Source: Zwartia hollandica
GTDB lineage: Bacteria; Pseudomonadota; Gammaproteobacteria; Burkholderiales; Burkholderiaceae_B
Direction: 5' to 3'
Length of the DNA: 64,000 nt
Assembly: GCF_019923725.1 (NCBI RefSeq)
Contig: NZ_JAHXRI010000010.1
Span: 82,084 to 146,083, forward strand
Positions 24,997 through 36,643 of the stretch are shown here, piece by piece. Under the pieces are notes generated by a model, which was given only the letters and a program-made list of their open reading frames with translations, searched no databases and was not told the origin of the DNA. Numbering within the stretch: position 1 is the first letter of the stretch; each line of letters begins with the position of its first letter. The position numbers were made by a program, and so were the translations under genes.

Positions 24997-27900
24997 CCTT
25001 GATTCAATAACTGCAGGACTTGCGCTGACCGGTCTTGATCCAATTGGCATCGGAAGCGTGATTGCCGTTGTACCGATTGCTGACGGTGCTATCCAAGTTC
25101 TCTACAAAACGCCCGATGGCACTCTAAAGGAACGCCTACTTAACCGGGGTGATGAAGGATCCATTTCGATTGCCACCACCGAGCGACCTTGGGCCTTCGA
25201 TGGTGATGGCGAGGCATTCAAGCTCACAGTCGAGGCCAAACGTATTGACCTTGCTTTTTTATTCGATCCGATGATGGCTGTCCATACGTCTAACGTCGAG
25301 CCGCTCCCACATCAGATCACAGCAGTTTATGAAGCCATGCTCCCGCGACAGCCTCTGCGATTTGTTCTCGCCGACGATCCTGGAGCGGGAAAGACCATCA
25401 TGGCGGGTCTATACATACGCGAACTCATCATGCGCGCAGACGCGCGAAGGATTGTCATCGTTGCACCAGGCAGTTTGGTAGATCAGTGGCGCGAGGAAAT
25501 GTTCGAGAAATTTGGCTTAGACTTCCGCGTTTTCACTAAAGACTTGGAGTTCGCCACACCAACTGGCAATCCGTTTGAGGACATTGATCACCTCATCGTT
25601 CGCCTCGACCAGATGGCGCGTAACGAAGAACTACAAGAAAAACTCTGCGCAGCGGGGTGGGATCTGGCCGTATTCGATGAAGCGCACAAACTTTCCGCGC
25701 ATTTCTACGGTAACCAACTGGAGAAGACCGGTCGTTTCAAACTAGCCGAAAAGCTTGGCGCACAAACACGCCATCTCTTACTGATGACGGCAACGCCGCA
25801 CAACGGTAAGGAGGAGGACTTTCAGTTATTTCTTTCGTTGCTCGACTCTGACCGTTTTTACGGCAAATTCCGGGATGGCGTACACAAGGTCGATTGCTCA
25901 GATCTGATGCGCCGCATGGTCAAGGAAGAAATGCTTCGCTTCGATGGCACCCACCTTTTTCCCCCACGTAAAGCCTACACCGCCAACTACACGCTTTCCG
26001 ACATAGAGTCCGCCCTCTACGAATCCGTGACCGAGTATGTGAAGACTGAAATGGGGAAAGCCGATCAACTCGATGGCAAACGAAAAGGCTCAGTTGGTTT
26101 TGCGCTCACCGCACTTCAGCGCCGCGTTGCCTCTAGTCCCGAAGCCATCTTTCAGTCGCTCAAGCGCCGCCGCGAGCGTCTTGAAAGTCGCTTACGAGAA
26201 GAACGAATGGGCGCTCGAGGCCAGTCACTCCTTACGCAAAATCTTCCAGATGTACCCTTCGACGACGACGACCTCAACGCTGAGGAACAAGAGGATTTGG
26301 AAGAAACGCTAGTCGACCAGGCCACTGCCTCACGCAGCATCGCCGAACTCGAGGGCGAGATAATTATTCTTCAATCTCTTGAACAACAGGCCAGAGCACT
26401 AGTCGCTTCGGGCAAGGATCGAAAGTGGGACGAACTCTCGCGCATCCTGCAGAACGAACCACAGATGCATGATGCTGGCGGACGGATGCGCAAGATCATC
26501 ATCTTCAGCGAGCATCGCGACACTCTGAATTACCTGCATGAAAAGATTGCCGGCGTTCTAGGAGGCCATGACGCTATTGTCGTGATTCACGGTGGAGTGC
26601 ATCGAGATGACCGCCGTAAAGCCCAGGCATTGTTTCGCTCCGACCCAGACATCCGCGTACTGGTAGCCACTGATGCTGCCGGCGAAGGTATCAATCTACA
26701 AAACGCCAATCTCATGGTGAACTACGATTTGCCGTGGAATCCCAACCGGCTTGAACAACGTTTTGGTCGTATTCACCGCATCGGCCAACAAGAAATATGC
26801 CATCTTTGGAATCTAGTCGCTAAGGAAACCCGTGAGGGCGAGGTTTATCACCGTCTTCTGACCAAGCTTGAAACAATAAATGAAGCATTTAACGGTCGTG
26901 TGTTCGACATACTTGGCGAGGTATTTGAAGAAAAAAGCCTAAAAGACCTCTTGCTGGAAGCCATTCGCTACAACGATCACCCGGAGCGAAAGAGTGAACG
27001 CCTTAAAAGCATAGATGCTGCGTTCGACAGCACCCACATCAAAGACCTGCTCCAACGTAACGCCCTCGCCCAAGAAAGTCTTAACCCGGAGCGCCTCTTT
27101 GCTGTGAAGGAAGAAATGGAGAAGGCGGAAGCCCGTCGTCTCCAGCCATTCTTTGTCCGTTCGTTCTTTATGAAAGGCTTTGAGGCACTCGGTGGCTCTA
27201 TTTACACTCGCGAATCAGATCGCTTCGAAATTACACACGTTCCTGCTGAACTGCGCGAACGTGACCGACTCATCACAGGACGAAATCGGCGCGATCTCGC
27301 ACCCGTCCTAAAACGTTACGAGCGTGTTTGCTTTACGAAGGGTGCCGTACGTCCGACCGATCGCCCAGGTCTCGCCTTTGCAAGCATGATTCATCCTGGC
27401 CACCCCCTTATGCTGGCGCTCAGCGATGTCTTACTTGAGCAGCACGCGAATTTACTTCGCCAAGGAACGCTACTAGAAGATCCCGCGGACGATGGCGATC
27501 AGGTTTCCTTGCTCTTCCTCTTGACCCACGAAGTCAAGTCTGGCGATGGACTAGTCATTTCCAAGCGCCTGCAATTTGTTCGCGTACTACCCGATGGCAG
27601 CGCGACTTTTGCCGGTTGGGCACCGCATCTCGATTTAGAGCCCCTCGCACCTTCCGACCATCCGTTGTTAGCTGAAACCCTGGCTGCGTCTTGGCTTACG
27701 GCTGGTTTGGAAAGCCGAGCGTTGGCGCTCGCCGCACAGACACTCGTTCCCGAGCACTTCAAGGAAATTGCCGAACGCCGCATCGCTCATGTGGACAAAA
27801 CTCTCGCCGCCGTCCATGAACGCCTGACTAAGGAAATTGATTACTGGTCTGATCGTTTCATCAAGCTGACTGACGACAAGGCCGCTGGCCGAGATGTGCG

Positions 27901-28498
27901 GCTAAATCTGGAAAATGTCCGACGAACGCTTAGCGATCTTGAATCACGATTGGATAGCCGCAAGAAAGAACTACAGTCCATGCGTCACATTACCTCCGCC
28001 ACACCGGTTGTACTCAGTGGCGCGCTGGTCATACCGGCAGGATTACTCCGTCGATTACGTGGTGAACCTTTGAGCGCAGACGTGGGGTTTTCAGCTGACC
28101 CCGCCGCGCGATCACGAATTGAGCAACTAGCAATGAACGCAGTGCGCAGCGCGGAGGAAGCCCGTGGTTGCCGCGTCGTGGATGTGTCCGCGCAGAAATG
28201 CGGTTGGGACATTACCTCTTACGCGCCAGTCGTGGACGGCAAGTTACCCGAATCTCGTCACATCGAAGTTAAAGGCCGCGCGAAAGGCGCGACTTCGATC
28301 ACAGTCACGAGAAACGAAATTTTGTACGCACTGAATCAGGCTGATAAATTTATCCTCGCAATTGTTTTGGTGGGTGAAGACGAAATTATCGATGGTCCCC
28401 ACTATGTGAGAAAGCCCTTCACAAAAGAACCAGATTGGTCAGAATCTTCAAGCAATCACGACCTAGCCAAGCTGCTCTCAATTGCCACTCGAGAATAA
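24989..28498 (+). CDS. SNF2-like helicase with DUF3883, defence operon
   Basis: A 1169-residue SF2/SNF2-type helicase. Motif I is DDPGAGKT (K135), motif II DEAH (230-233), TATPHNG motif III, and a helicase C domain with [14 protein letters not shown] and [12 protein letters not shown] coiled-coil insert follows the first half, and a DUF3883-type domain (about 1030-1130, [19 protein letters not shown]) is C-terminal; this domain is common in defence helicases. It resembles the DrmD-type helicase of class 1 DISARM. It is the first gene of an operon with a methylase, a DUF932-like protein and a DUF499 ATPase. Confidence 0.9.
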   Translation: MINLDSITAGLALTGLDPIGIGSVIAVVPIADGAIQVLYKTPDGTLKERLLNRGDEGSISIATTERPWAFDGDGEAFKLTVEAKRIDLAFLFDPMMAVHTSNVEPLPHQITAVYEAMLPRQPLRFVLADDPGAGKTIMAGLYIRELIMRADARRIVIVAPGSLVDQWREEMFEKFGLDFRVFTKDLEFATPTGNPFEDIDHLIVRLDQMARNEELQEKLCAAGWDLAVFDEAHKLSAHFYGNQLEKTGRFKLAEKLGAQTRHLLLMTATPHNGKEEDFQLFLSLLDSDRFYGKFRDGVHKVDCSDLMRRMVKEEMLRFDGTHLFPPRKAYTANYTLSDIESALYESVTEYVKTEMGKADQLDGKRKGSVGFALTALQRRVASSPEAIFQSLKRRRERLESRLREERMGARGQSLLTQNLPDVPFDDDDLNAEEQEDLEETLVDQATASRSIAELEGEIIILQSLEQQARALVASGKDRKWDELSRILQNEPQMHDAGGRMRKIIIFSEHRDTLNYLHEKIAGVLGGHDAIVVIHGGVHRDDRRKAQALFRSDPDIRVLVATDAAGEGINLQNANLMVNYDLPWNPNRLEQRFGRIHRIGQQEICHLWNLVAKETREGEVYHRLLTKLETINEAFNGRVFDILGEVFEEKSLKDLLLEAIRYNDHPERKSERLKSIDAAFDSTHIKDLLQRNALAQESLNPERLFAVKEEMEKAEARRLQPFFVRSFFMKGFEALGGSIYTRESDRFEITHVPAELRERDRLITGRNRRDLAPVLKRYERVCFTKGAVRPTDRPGLAFASMIHPGHPLMLALSDVLLEQHANLLRQGTLLEDPADDGDQVSLLFLLTHEVKSGDGLVISKRLQFVRVLPDGSATFAGWAPHLDLEPLAPSDHPLLAETLAASWLTAGLESRALALAAQTLVPEHFKEIAERRIAHVDKTLAAVHERLTKEIDYWSDRFIKLTDDKAAGRDVRLNLENVRRTLSDLESRLDSRKKELQSMRHITSATPVVLSGALVIPAGLLRRLRGEPLSADVGFSADPAARSRIEQLAMNAVRSAEEARGCRVVDVSAQKCGWDITSYAPVVDGKLPESRHIEVKGRAKGATSITVTRNEILYALNQADKFILAIVLVGEDEIIDGPHYVRKPFTKEPDWSESSSNHDLAKLLSIATRE

Positions 28499-28505
28499 CT
28501 ACAAA

Positions 28506-31421
28506 ATGTCCGACTACCCCATCAAATCACCCCGCAAGTTAATCGAAGTAGCCCTGCCGTTAGACGCAATCAATGTCGCTTGTGCCCGCGAAAAATCCAT
28601 CCGGCATGGGCATCCGTCCACGTTGCATTTGTGGTGGGCGCGGCGACCGCTGGCAGCGGCGCGGGCGGTCATCTTTGCGCAATTAGTTAACGACCCCGGC
28701 TACCAGCAGGGCGGCGGGTTCAAATATGGGAAGAACAAGAAGGACGCCGCCATCGAACGGAAGCGGCTGTTCAAAATCATCGAAGAACTCGTGCTGTGGG
28801 AGAACACCACAAATGAGGAAGTGCTGGAGCGTGCCCGCGCCGAGATTCGCCGCTCGTGGCGGGAGGTGTGCGAGCTGAACAAGGACCACCCGCAGGCCGC
28901 CGAGCTGTTCAATCCCGACAAGCTTCCCGCTCTGCACGATCCCTTTGCCGGTGGCGGAGCCATCCCGCTGGAGGCGCAGCGCCTGGGGCTGGAGGCTTAC
29001 GCCAGTGACCTCAACCCCGTGGCCGTGCTCATCAACAAGGCTATGATCGAGATCCCTCCCAAGTTCGCGGGCAGGCCGCCGATCAATCCAGATTGGCAGC
29101 GCAAGAGCCCGCAAGAAAAGGCTCTGTACGATTGGTCCGGCGCCAAAGGTCTGGCAGATGACGTGCGCTACTACGGCGCTTGGATGCGCGAGGAAGCGCA
29201 GAAGCGCATCGGCCATCTCTATCCGCCAGTAGAAATCACGGCGGAGATGGCTAAGGAACGGCCCGACCTCAAACCGCTCGTCGGCCAGAAGCTTACCGTC
29301 ATTGCTTGGCTCTGGGCGCGGACGGTCAAGAGCCCCAACCCGGCGTTCTCGCATGTGGATGTGCCGCTGGCGTCCAGCTTTATCCTGTCAAATAAGGAGG
29401 GGAAAGAGGCATATGTTTGTCCGGTGCTGGAAGGTGATCACTACCGCTTTACTGTAAAGACAGGCCCTCTGCCGTCGGAAGCCGCATCAGGCACTTCTGC
29501 GGGTAAGAGAAAGGGCTTTCGCTGCCTTATGTCTGATGTGCCCATGGATTACGACCACATCCGGACAGAAGGAAAAGCTGGACGTATGGGCCAAAAGCTA
29601 ATGGCTATCGTTGCAGAGGGCATCCGTGGGCGGATCTATTTTTCACCCACAAAGGAAATTGAGACAATCGCAAAAACTGCGATACCGACCTGGAAGCCCG
29701 ATTGTGAAATGCCTAAAAAGCACCGAAATTATCAGCCGCCTGTTTACGGAATGAACAATCTCGGAGACATATTTACCGCAAGACAGTTGGTAGCTCTAAC
29801 GACCTTCAGCGACCTAATCGGCGAGGTCCGCGAACGTATCAGAATAGACGCTCATTCAAATGATTTCAGTAATGACGAAGGACTCGAAAAAGGTGGGTTG
29901 GGTGCAGCCGCATATTCTGAGGCCTTAAGCCTATATTTGGCATTCTGCTTAGATAAAATGGCCGATTTAGGAAATAATTTGGTGCGGTGGGAGCCTATCG
30001 CACAGTGCCCACGCCAACTTTTCGGAAGACAGGCGATCCCAATGATCTGGGATTTTGCAGAAGCTAATCCATTCGGAAATTCTTCTGGTTCATGGGATGT
30101 GTTTATCGAAGGCTTCACGAAGGCTTTTACAAAAACGTTCGCAGCCGTGCAACCGTGGTTCAAGGCCACGGTTAGACAAGCAGATGCTCAAACACAAGCT
30201 GTCAGCAAAGGTAAATTCATTTCCAGTGATCCACCATACTACGACAATATAGGGTATGCGGATTTATCGGACTTCTTTTACGTCTGGTTGCGGCGAAGCC
30301 TCCGATCCGTTTTTCCTGAACTTCTAGCTACGATTTCAGTTCCTAAAGCAGAAGAGTTGATTGCCAGCACATATCGACATGGATCGACAGAAAAGGCGGA
30401 ACAATTCTTTCTCGATGGTATGACATTGGCAATGAAAAGCCTTGCCGATAAAGCGCATCCAGAAGCACCAATCACGATCTACTATGCATTTAAGCAATCA
30501 GAAACATCTGAAGAAACTGGAACGGTTTCCGCCGGTTGGGTAACATTTCTTGGCGCAGTGCTTCACGCCGGACTTCAACTCAGCGGCACATGGCCGTTAC
30601 GGACAGAAAACGCTTCTAGAATGATTGGTCAAGGTGCCAACGCACTTGCTTCCAGCATCGTCCTCGTCTGCAGGAAGCGCCCCGCCGACGCGCCCTCCAT
30701 TTCCCGCCGCGAGTTCATCCGCGAGTTGAACGGCGTGCTGCCCGATGCGCTCGACGAGATGACCAAAGGATCCGGCGACGAGCGTTCGCCCGTGGCCCCG
30801 GTGGACCTTTCGCAGGCCATCATCGGGCCGGGCATGGCGGTCTTTTCCAAATACGCGGCCGTGCTGGAGGCCGACGGCTCGCCCATGAGCGTGCGTACCG
30901 CCCTCCAACTCATCAACCGCTTCCTCGCCGAGGACGACTTCGACGCCGACACCCAGTTCTGCCTGCACTGGTTCGAACAACACGGCTGGACAGAAAGCGT
31001 CTTTGGCGAAGCCGATGTTCTGGCGCGCTCTAAGTCCACCAGCGTTGACGCCATGAAGGACGTCGGGGTGCTGCAAAGCGGAAGCGGCAAAGTCCGCCTG
31101 CTTAAGTGGGCAGAATACCCAACCGACTGGGATCCGCGTACCGACACACGCATGCCTGTGTGGGAGGCTTTGCATCATCTGATACGCGCGCTGAAACAAG
31201 GCGGTGAATCCGCATCCGGCGCGCTCCTCGCCGCCCTCGGCGGCAAAGCCGAAGCAGTGCGCCAGCTTGCTTACCGGCTCTACACTCTATGCGAACGCCT
31301 CGGCCAGGCCGAAGACGCCCGCGCCTACAATGAGCTTATTACCAGCTGGACCGGCATCGAAACAGCTGCTAACAGCTTACCTAAGCCTACTGTCCCGCAA
31401 GGGACACTCTTTGAAAGCTAG
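28506..31421 (+). CDS. DUF1156-type DNA methylase, adenine-specific
   Basis: A 971-residue DNA methyltransferase. The N-terminal DUF1156 segment reads [16 protein letters not shown] then [19 protein letters not shown]. The SAM motif is DPFAGGG (145-151), and the catalytic DPPY (575-578) is in [19 protein letters not shown]. This family is COG1743, predicted to methylate adenine. The ATG at 28506 overlaps nothing but lies seven bases after the helicase stop. The gene is mosaic: its first 900 bases and its last 750 are G+C-rich, while the middle is clearly poorer. Confidence 0.9.
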   Translation: MSDYPIKSPRKLIEVALPLDAINVACAREKSIRHGHPSTLHLWWARRPLAAARAVIFAQLVNDPGYQQGGGFKYGKNKKDAAIERKRLFKIIEELVLWENTTNEEVLERARAEIRRSWREVCELNKDHPQAAELFNPDKLPALHDPFAGGGAIPLEAQRLGLEAYASDLNPVAVLINKAMIEIPPKFAGRPPINPDWQRKSPQEKALYDWSGAKGLADDVRYYGAWMREEAQKRIGHLYPPVEITAEMAKERPDLKPLVGQKLTVIAWLWARTVKSPNPAFSHVDVPLASSFILSNKEGKEAYVCPVLEGDHYRFTVKTGPLPSEAASGTSAGKRKGFRCLMSDVPMDYDHIRTEGKAGRMGQKLMAIVAEGIRGRIYFSPTKEIETIAKTAIPTWKPDCEMPKKHRNYQPPVYGMNNLGDIFTARQLVALTTFSDLIGEVRERIRIDAHSNDFSNDEGLEKGGLGAAAYSEALSLYLAFCLDKMADLGNNLVRWEPIAQCPRQLFGRQAIPMIWDFAEANPFGNSSGSWDVFIEGFTKAFTKTFAAVQPWFKATVRQADAQTQAVSKGKFISSDPPYYDNIGYADLSDFFYVWLRRSLRSVFPELLATISVPKAEELIASTYRHGSTEKAEQFFLDGMTLAMKSLADKAHPEAPITIYYAFKQSETSEETGTVSAGWVTFLGAVLHAGLQLSGTWPLRTENASRMIGQGANALASSIVLVCRKRPADAPSISRREFIRELNGVLPDALDEMTKGSGDERSPVAPVDLSQAIIGPGMAVFSKYAAVLEADGSPMSVRTALQLINRFLAEDDFDADTQFCLHWFEQHGWTESVFGEADVLARSKSTSVDAMKDVGVLQSGSGKVRLLKWAEYPTDWDPRTDTRMPVWEALHHLIRALKQGGESASGALLAALGGKAEAVRQLAYRLYTLCERLGQAEDARAYNELITSWTGIETAANSLPKPTVPQGTLFES

Positions 31422-31432
31422 AGGACTGACAC

Positions 31433-32371
31433 ATGAATCTGCTTCCTGACCCAGACGTGCTCGACCCGTATTCAGAAGAGCCCGTACAACTCACCAGTGA
31501 AAAGGTACGCTGGCGTGCACGCGATGCCACTTACTTGGCTGGTAAGTGGGATGCTTTGTCGGAGCGGATACCACGCTTCGTTGTTGATGATTTCAAGGCG
31601 ACCGCTGACGGCCCTGCAAACCCGCACATTCGAACTGTCGTCAGACTGCCGGCGTCGGTGACCGAGCAGCGGATACCTGTCGGTGTGGTGTCAAAGACCT
31701 ACCGGCTGGCGCAACATGCGGATGTAGTGGAAATGTGCCTGAAAGGCATTCGAGCGCACAACATTGATCCCAGCGTATTGAGATGCGAAGTGGGTCTCAC
31801 GCCGCTGGGAGAATGGATGAATTTCCGCGCCTATTTTCCCGAAAACTTCTCTCACAATCCGAGTGATGGGAATAAGTTGGCGCTGCGACTGGAGTGTTTC
31901 AATTCCGTGGATGGGTCAAGTCGCTTGGTGATTCTGTTCGGTTGGTTCCGCTTTATCTGCACCAATGGTCTAATCATCGGAGAAACAAAAGCGTCGCTAC
32001 GCGATACTCATGATGAGAATTTGAATCTGGAGGTGATTCCAGAAATTATCTCGGAGGGATTGGCGAAGGTCAAAGCCGACCTGGCACGTCTGCGGCAATG
32101 GGAACAGTCATCGATCGAGTCTTCAACGTTCGACGTATGGGTCGATGACCACTTGGCCGAAAGGTGGGGAAAGAAGGCTGCATGCCGCGCCTTACACATC
32201 TGCCGTAGCGGCGCCGATGTCGAGTTGCTGGACCCTTTCGCTGGCGGTAAACCGAGTGAAAAGCCAATCAAACTGCTAAACGATGTCCCCGGCGCAGACG
32301 AGCGTCTTGAGTGGCAGGGGCATATTCCGGGACTCATCGAGAATTTGCGGGATCATTTGAAACCCGCGTAA
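31433..32371 (+). CDS. DUF932-like protein of the defence operon
   Basis: A 312-residue soluble protein. The arrangement ([38 protein letters not shown], then [12 protein letters not shown]) is that of DUF932 phage/plasmid-like proteins, whose biochemical role is unknown. It lies 12 bases after the methylase and 20 bases before the DUF499 ATPase, so it is an integral member of the operon. Family assignment is by pattern. Confidence 0.7.
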   Translation: MNLLPDPDVLDPYSEEPVQLTSEKVRWRARDATYLAGKWDALSERIPRFVVDDFKATADGPANPHIRTVVRLPASVTEQRIPVGVVSKTYRLAQHADVVEMCLKGIRAHNIDPSVLRCEVGLTPLGEWMNFRAYFPENFSHNPSDGNKLALRLECFNSVDGSSRLVILFGWFRFICTNGLIIGETKASLRDTHDENLNLEVIPEIISEGLAKVKADLARLRQWEQSSIESSTFDVWVDDHLAERWGKKAACRALHICRSGADVELLDPFAGGKPSEKPIKLLNDVPGADERLEWQGHIPGLIENLRDHLKPA

Positions 32372-32390
32372 CACAACTGGGAAACCTTTT

Positions 32391-35213
32391 ATGAGCTTGA
32401 AACCCTGGCGAGAAATAATCGTGCCCCACCCGGACGTGCTGAATGGCACGTTTCAGCAATCCGAGTTTGCTGCCGACCTGACCGCCGTGCGCACGGGCAG
32501 AGCGACAGCGGAATACGGGGATGCAAAGTCTTTTTACGCGCGCACATTCATTACCGAGGGAATGGGCAGGCTGCTCACCCAAGTGGCGCAGCGCCTCAAT
32601 GGCAAGGGTGGTGAGCCGGTCATTCAGTTGCAGACTTCTTTCGGTGGCGGCAAGACGCACACTATGCTTGCCGTGTATCACTTGGCGAATCGGCAATGTG
32701 CGCTAAGTGACCTCGCTGGCATCCCAGCGCTTCTGGACCAAGCTGGTGTGATGGATGTGCCGGCAGCCAAGGTAGCCGTGCTGGATGGCACCGCCCATGC
32801 CCCCGGGCAAGCCTGGAAACAAGGCCAGCAAGCGGTGCACACCTTGTGGGGCGAGATGGCATGGCAGCTAGGGGGGGCAGAAGCTTTCTCTCTGGTCAAG
32901 GCAGCTGATGCCAACGGCACCTCACCGGGTAAAGATGTTCTTTGCACTTTGTTGACCCAGTGTGCGCCCTGCGTGGTATTACTTGACGAGTTGGTTGTCT
33001 ACATCCGCCAGTTCGTTGAGAGCCAGGCGCTCACCGGCGGCACCTTCGACAGCAACCTGTCTTTCATTCAATCGCTGACCGAGGCGGCTAAATTGGTCCC
33101 GAATGCAGTGGTGCTAGCGTCGCTACCCGAATCTAATAGTCAGGCTGGTGGGCCGCGCGGCGTAGCGGCCTTACAGTCGCTGGAAGCAGTCTTCAATCGC
33201 GTGCAAGCCATTTGGAAAACAGTGGCGCCTGAGGAGGCGTTCGAGATCGTTCGTCGGCGCTTGTTCGAGTCTATTCGCGACGCCAAAGCACGTGATCTGA
33301 CCTGTCGTGCATTTGCAGATGCATACATAGCCGAACGTGCGAAGGTTCCACAGGAAACGCAAGAAGCTCGTTACTTTGACCGTATGGTGCAAAGTTACCC
33401 AATACACCCCGAAGTGTTCACTCAACTCTACGAAGAATGGACGACGATTGACGGGTTCCAACGAACGCGCGGCGTGTTGAAACTAATGGCCAAGGTTATC
33501 TACCGACTATGGCAGGACGATAATAAAGACCTGATGATTCTCCCAGGCAGCCTGCCTCTCTACGACGGCAGTGCCCGTAATGAACTTGTCTACTATCTTG
33601 GTCCAGGTTGGGACCCAGTGATCGACCGCGATATTGATGGCGAACGTGCAGAGACTACGGTTATAGAAACGAAAGAGCCTCGATTTGGATCGGTACAGGC
33701 TGCTCGACGCGTTGCTCGAACAGTATTCCTTGGCAGTGCCCCCTCATCAGTCACTACAAAACCGGGCATACGCGGGCTAGACCGCGCGCGAGTGCTGCTG
33801 GGCTGCCTTCAGCCCGGGCAAACGTCTTCCGATTATTCGGATGCGCTGGACCGGCTGGCGGGCAAACTCCACTACCTGAATTCATCAGGGGACAAGACTC
33901 AAGAAGAAACTCGCTACTGGTTCGACACCCGCGCCAATCTTCGCCGCGAAATGGAAGAGCGCAAACAGCGGTTTGAAGACGGGGCAGTGCGTGGGCGCAT
34001 GGCCGAGGTTTTAAAGCGGATCACCAGCAATGCTGCATTCTTTGATGGCACGCATATTTTCACGCCGCATAGTGATGTGCCAGATGACAGTGCGCTGCGT
34101 CTGATTATGCTGCCACCAGAACAGTTCTACTCGCGCGAAGCGGCTCAAGTTGCTTTTGAGGGAGTGCTTGAGTATGTCAAGCACCACGGCACCACGCCCC
34201 GCTATCGTGGCAACCGCTTGCTCTTTGTTGCGCCAGATCATGGGGCACTGACGCGGCTGCGCGATTGCATACGGGTAGCACTGGCTTGGAAGTCCATCGT
34301 GGAAGATGTCGAGCAAAATCGACTTACGTTAGACAATCTGCAAACAAACCAGGCCAAGAAGGAACTGATCACAGCAGAGGAGGTTCTGCCACGTGTAACA
34401 CGAGAGGTCTACAAGTGGTTGCTATGCCCGTCGCAAGACACCCCGACCTCACCCAAAGCTACTGTTGAGGTATTCCCGCTAAATACCGCCAGTGCGTCGC
34501 TGGGGCCAGAGATTGAGCGCGTTTGTACGGATAACGTACTGGTGATTACAACTTGGTCGCCAATACATCTGCGCGAAGAACTAAAGAAGCTTTACTGGAA
34601 GGTAGATAAAAACGCCATTGGTGGAATGGCCTTCTGGGAAGACACGCTACGTTACCTATATCTGCCTCGCTTGAAGAGTAGCCAAGTGCTGGAGCAAGCC
34701 ATTATAAAGGGCGCAGGTAGCCGGGACTTCTTCGGTACGGCCTACGGACAGCATGAGGGCAAGTTCGACGGTTTTAAATTCGGCGATGCAAACGTGCAAC
34801 TGGACGACACACTCCTGCTGATTGAACCTACTGTGGCAAAAGCGTATGAGGCAGCGAACCCGCCAATCATGCCACCGGGCCCCACACCACCCGGGCCAGG
34901 ACCACTTCCACCAGGCCCTGGACCGACACCTACTAGTCCGATACCGTCGGGTCCAACGCCCTCTGGCCCGGCACTGACGCCCAAACCCCGTGCGTTTCAT
35001 GGCAACGTAGCCATCGCTGCAACGACTGCTAAGATGCGCTTGGTTCAAGTTGCGGAAGAGATCATTGCAGTGCTGGCGGCAGACCCCAATGCAGACGTCA
35101 AAGTCACATTAGAAATTCAGGTCAACTTCCCATCCGGCGCCTCTGACCAAACCAAGCGCGCTATCACGGAGAATGCGAAGACGTTGAACTTCAAGAATGC
35201 GGATTGGGAGTGA
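32391..35213 (+). CDS. DUF499 AAA-type ATPase of the defence operon
   Basis: A 940-residue protein of COG1483/DUF499. Walker A is [12 protein letters not shown] (K88), and Walker B lies in [14 protein letters not shown] (about 198). It is predicted to be an AAA+ ATPase that works with the DUF1156 methylase. A proline/glycine-rich linker (about 820-867, repeats of PGP and SGPTP) separates the ATPase body from a C-terminal domain of about 75 residues. Start ATG 20 bases after the DUF932-like gene. It closes the operon. Confidence 0.87.
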   Translation: MSLKPWREIIVPHPDVLNGTFQQSEFAADLTAVRTGRATAEYGDAKSFYARTFITEGMGRLLTQVAQRLNGKGGEPVIQLQTSFGGGKTHTMLAVYHLANRQCALSDLAGIPALLDQAGVMDVPAAKVAVLDGTAHAPGQAWKQGQQAVHTLWGEMAWQLGGAEAFSLVKAADANGTSPGKDVLCTLLTQCAPCVVLLDELVVYIRQFVESQALTGGTFDSNLSFIQSLTEAAKLVPNAVVLASLPESNSQAGGPRGVAALQSLEAVFNRVQAIWKTVAPEEAFEIVRRRLFESIRDAKARDLTCRAFADAYIAERAKVPQETQEARYFDRMVQSYPIHPEVFTQLYEEWTTIDGFQRTRGVLKLMAKVIYRLWQDDNKDLMILPGSLPLYDGSARNELVYYLGPGWDPVIDRDIDGERAETTVIETKEPRFGSVQAARRVARTVFLGSAPSSVTTKPGIRGLDRARVLLGCLQPGQTSSDYSDALDRLAGKLHYLNSSGDKTQEETRYWFDTRANLRREMEERKQRFEDGAVRGRMAEVLKRITSNAAFFDGTHIFTPHSDVPDDSALRLIMLPPEQFYSREAAQVAFEGVLEYVKHHGTTPRYRGNRLLFVAPDHGALTRLRDCIRVALAWKSIVEDVEQNRLTLDNLQTNQAKKELITAEEVLPRVTREVYKWLLCPSQDTPTSPKATVEVFPLNTASASLGPEIERVCTDNVLVITTWSPIHLREELKKLYWKVDKNAIGGMAFWEDTLRYLYLPRLKSSQVLEQAIIKGAGSRDFFGTAYGQHEGKFDGFKFGDANVQLDDTLLLIEPTVAKAYEAANPPIMPPGPTPPGPGPLPPGPGPTPTSPIPSGPTPSGPALTPKPRAFHGNVAIAATTAKMRLVQVAEEIIAVLAADPNADVKVTLEIQVNFPSGASDQTKRAITENAKTLNFKNADWE

Positions 35214-35403
35214 CGGAGTGCCACCCAAAACCCACCGCACCACAAACTTTTGTTCACCAAGGTTCTCAGCTTTCTCGCCAAAACCACAAACGACAAACCT
35301 CTGAACCGACGACCAAAAAGTCATGAGGTTTTGAGACAAACGGGCTTTGAGACCACTTTTACGGCCCGCGGTCACAGGTCGCAGTCAAGAGGTAGCAACG
35401 CAA

Positions 35404-35424
35404 AGCCCCGCACTGTGCGGGGCT
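35404..35424. terminator. Perfect 9-bp GC-rich hairpin
   Basis: AGCCCCGCA, loop CTG and TGCGGGGCT form a perfect stem with AAA on one side, giving a short T run on the minus strand. It sits between the convergent DUF499 and HNH genes and could terminate either transcript. Confidence 0.6.
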
Positions 35425-35469
35425 CGTGGCATAGCAAATCTCTGCGTAGCAGGTTCGAAACTTGAGTTT

Positions 35470-35494
35470 TGGCGGAGCGCATGGGATACGAACC
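35470..35494 (-). other. tRNA 3'-end-like fragment, possible attachment-site remnant
   Basis: On the minus strand this reads GGTTCGTATCCC, then a GCTCCGCCA tail, which looks like a T loop plus the acceptor 3' end with CCA. The T stem does not pair well, and no D arm or anticodon arm is found, so it is not a functional tRNA. The end resembles that of tRNA-Asp in betaproteobacteria. It may mark an old integration site at the edge of the defence island. Confidence 0.35.
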
Positions 35495-35551
35495 TTAACT
35501 ACGCTGCGCCGTCGAACAAGTCCTCCGCTAAAAAATCGATACTCAGACCAC

Positions 35552-36559
35552 TCAATCGAGCTCCTCCGGCTCCCAGGTATGAAACAACCGAGCCAGCGCC
35601 CTATTATGAAAATCGCTCAAGAACGTCCTCCGCGCACTTTCGGTAGCGCCTGTCTGATTAATCAGCGTTTCCCGCAAGGGGTGGTGGCTGGCAATCAGAA
35701 AGTTGTTTCTAGTTTCTAAACGCTCTAGTAACCGTATCGTCGGGATGCGTGCAAACTTCCCACCGACGCCGGCATTACATTCGGCACATGCCAGTACAAG
35801 GTTCCAAACACCGTCTATGCGTTCAAAGGACTCCTCGCGGCTCAACACGTGTGGAAAGAAGTGATCCACTTCGGTTTCCTGGCCGGTGGTGATGTCAATA
35901 TCACAGCGGCAATAGAAGCACTTACCCTTTTGATAGCCATTGAGGGCACCGCGCGCACTAGTGACGCTCTTTCTCCGGTTGCTACGATCAAAGGTGAACA
36001 ACATGCTCTGGTCCGCGTCATGTTTAACATCGATCAAATGCGTTGCCACGCCAAGCGACCACGCAGTCTCGACTAGATTCCATCTCGCTTCGACTTCTAC
36101 TCCGAGGTTTTGAATATAGTGTCCTGCCATCAAGGCAGTGAATTCATCGGTGATACGAATTCCGTTATTACTCGAACGCTCATCAATAAAGAATCGCTTT
36201 TGCGTGTCTTTTGCTCCAACAACGTGGAAAGCATCAATCACATTGACAAAGCCACGGCGTACGGTTTCTTCGACTAGCTTTGTCTGATTGGGATCATCAA
36301 TGCCATAGCGGCGGCAAGCGTCTAAATATTGGCTTGAGGCAGACAGGGCTTGTTTAGGTGCTTGTTTGAGATGACTAACAATATGCTTGGCAAAGGCTGG
36401 TGCAAGATCTGATAACTTCAGTAATTGACCCGCTTGGGGGTTAAGCTCTAGCAACGATTTCGCTAATGCGAATTTGTAGGAGGCTGAGTTTTTGCCGAAT
36501 AAAATAATCCCACGCCAATAGTCTTCGAGTGCTGGGGCGACGGAGATAAAAGGTTGCAT
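35552..36559 (-). CDS. HNH-family endonuclease with large N-terminal domain
   Basis: A 335-residue protein. The HNH domain is at about 212-265: KCFYCRCDI gives one zinc pair, EVDHFFPH the catalytic His, and LACAECN the second pair with its Asn. The N-terminal 200 residues are helical and unrecognised, and may choose the target. It is divergent from a methyltransferase gene 85 bases away and convergent with the defence operon, so it may be a restriction partner. Confidence 0.8.
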   Translation of the reverse strand: MQPFISVAPALEDYWRGIILFGKNSASYKFALAKSLLELNPQAGQLLKLSDLAPAFAKHIVSHLKQAPKQALSASSQYLDACRRYGIDDPNQTKLVEETVRRGFVNVIDAFHVVGAKDTQKRFFIDERSSNNGIRITDEFTALMAGHYIQNLGVEVEARWNLVETAWSLGVATHLIDVKHDADQSMLFTFDRSNRRKSVTSARGALNGYQKGKCFYCRCDIDITTGQETEVDHFFPHVLSREESFERIDGVWNLVLACAECNAGVGGKFARIPTIRLLERLETRNNFLIASHHPLRETLINQTGATESARRTFLSDFHNRALARLFHTWEPEELD

Positions 36560-36643
36560 TGAGCCTAACGCTGTAACATTTGTAACTAGGTTGTTTCAAA
36601 TGTAACCAAATTACGCTCGGATGGCTAAGTTCTTGGAGTTTTT

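Larger units (their letters stand above)
35214..35551. other. Intergenic region after the defence operon
   Basis: A 338-bp gap between convergent genes. It contains the hairpin at 35404-35424 and a tRNA 3'-end-like fragment at 35470-35494. Reading frames here include GGAHGIRTLT, a peptide pattern typical of DNA antisense to a tRNA end, so they are not genes. Confidence 0.5.

Noticed and set aside
28683..29354. Long minus-strand ORF (223 codons) opposite the methylase gene
   Set aside because: The region is G+C-rich with strong third-position bias on the plus strand, which opens frames on the other strand. The plus-strand frame has clear methylase motifs.
30597..31199. Long minus-strand ORFs (200 and 174 codons) opposite the methylase 3' part
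   Set aside because: Same composition effect; no ribosome-binding site and no family features.
24989..35213. Complete DISARM system
   Set aside because: DrmA-, DrmB- and DrmC-like proteins are not encoded nearby; only the helicase and methylase are comparable.
35470..35494. Functional tRNA gene at the fragment
   Set aside because: Only the T loop and acceptor 3' end are recognisable; the T stem does not pair and no D or anticodon arm exists.
35347..35719. Plus-strand ORFs after the defence operon (with GGAHGIRTLT)
   Set aside because: This peptide pattern arises from DNA antisense to a tRNA 3' end and the frames overlap the HNH gene on the other strand.
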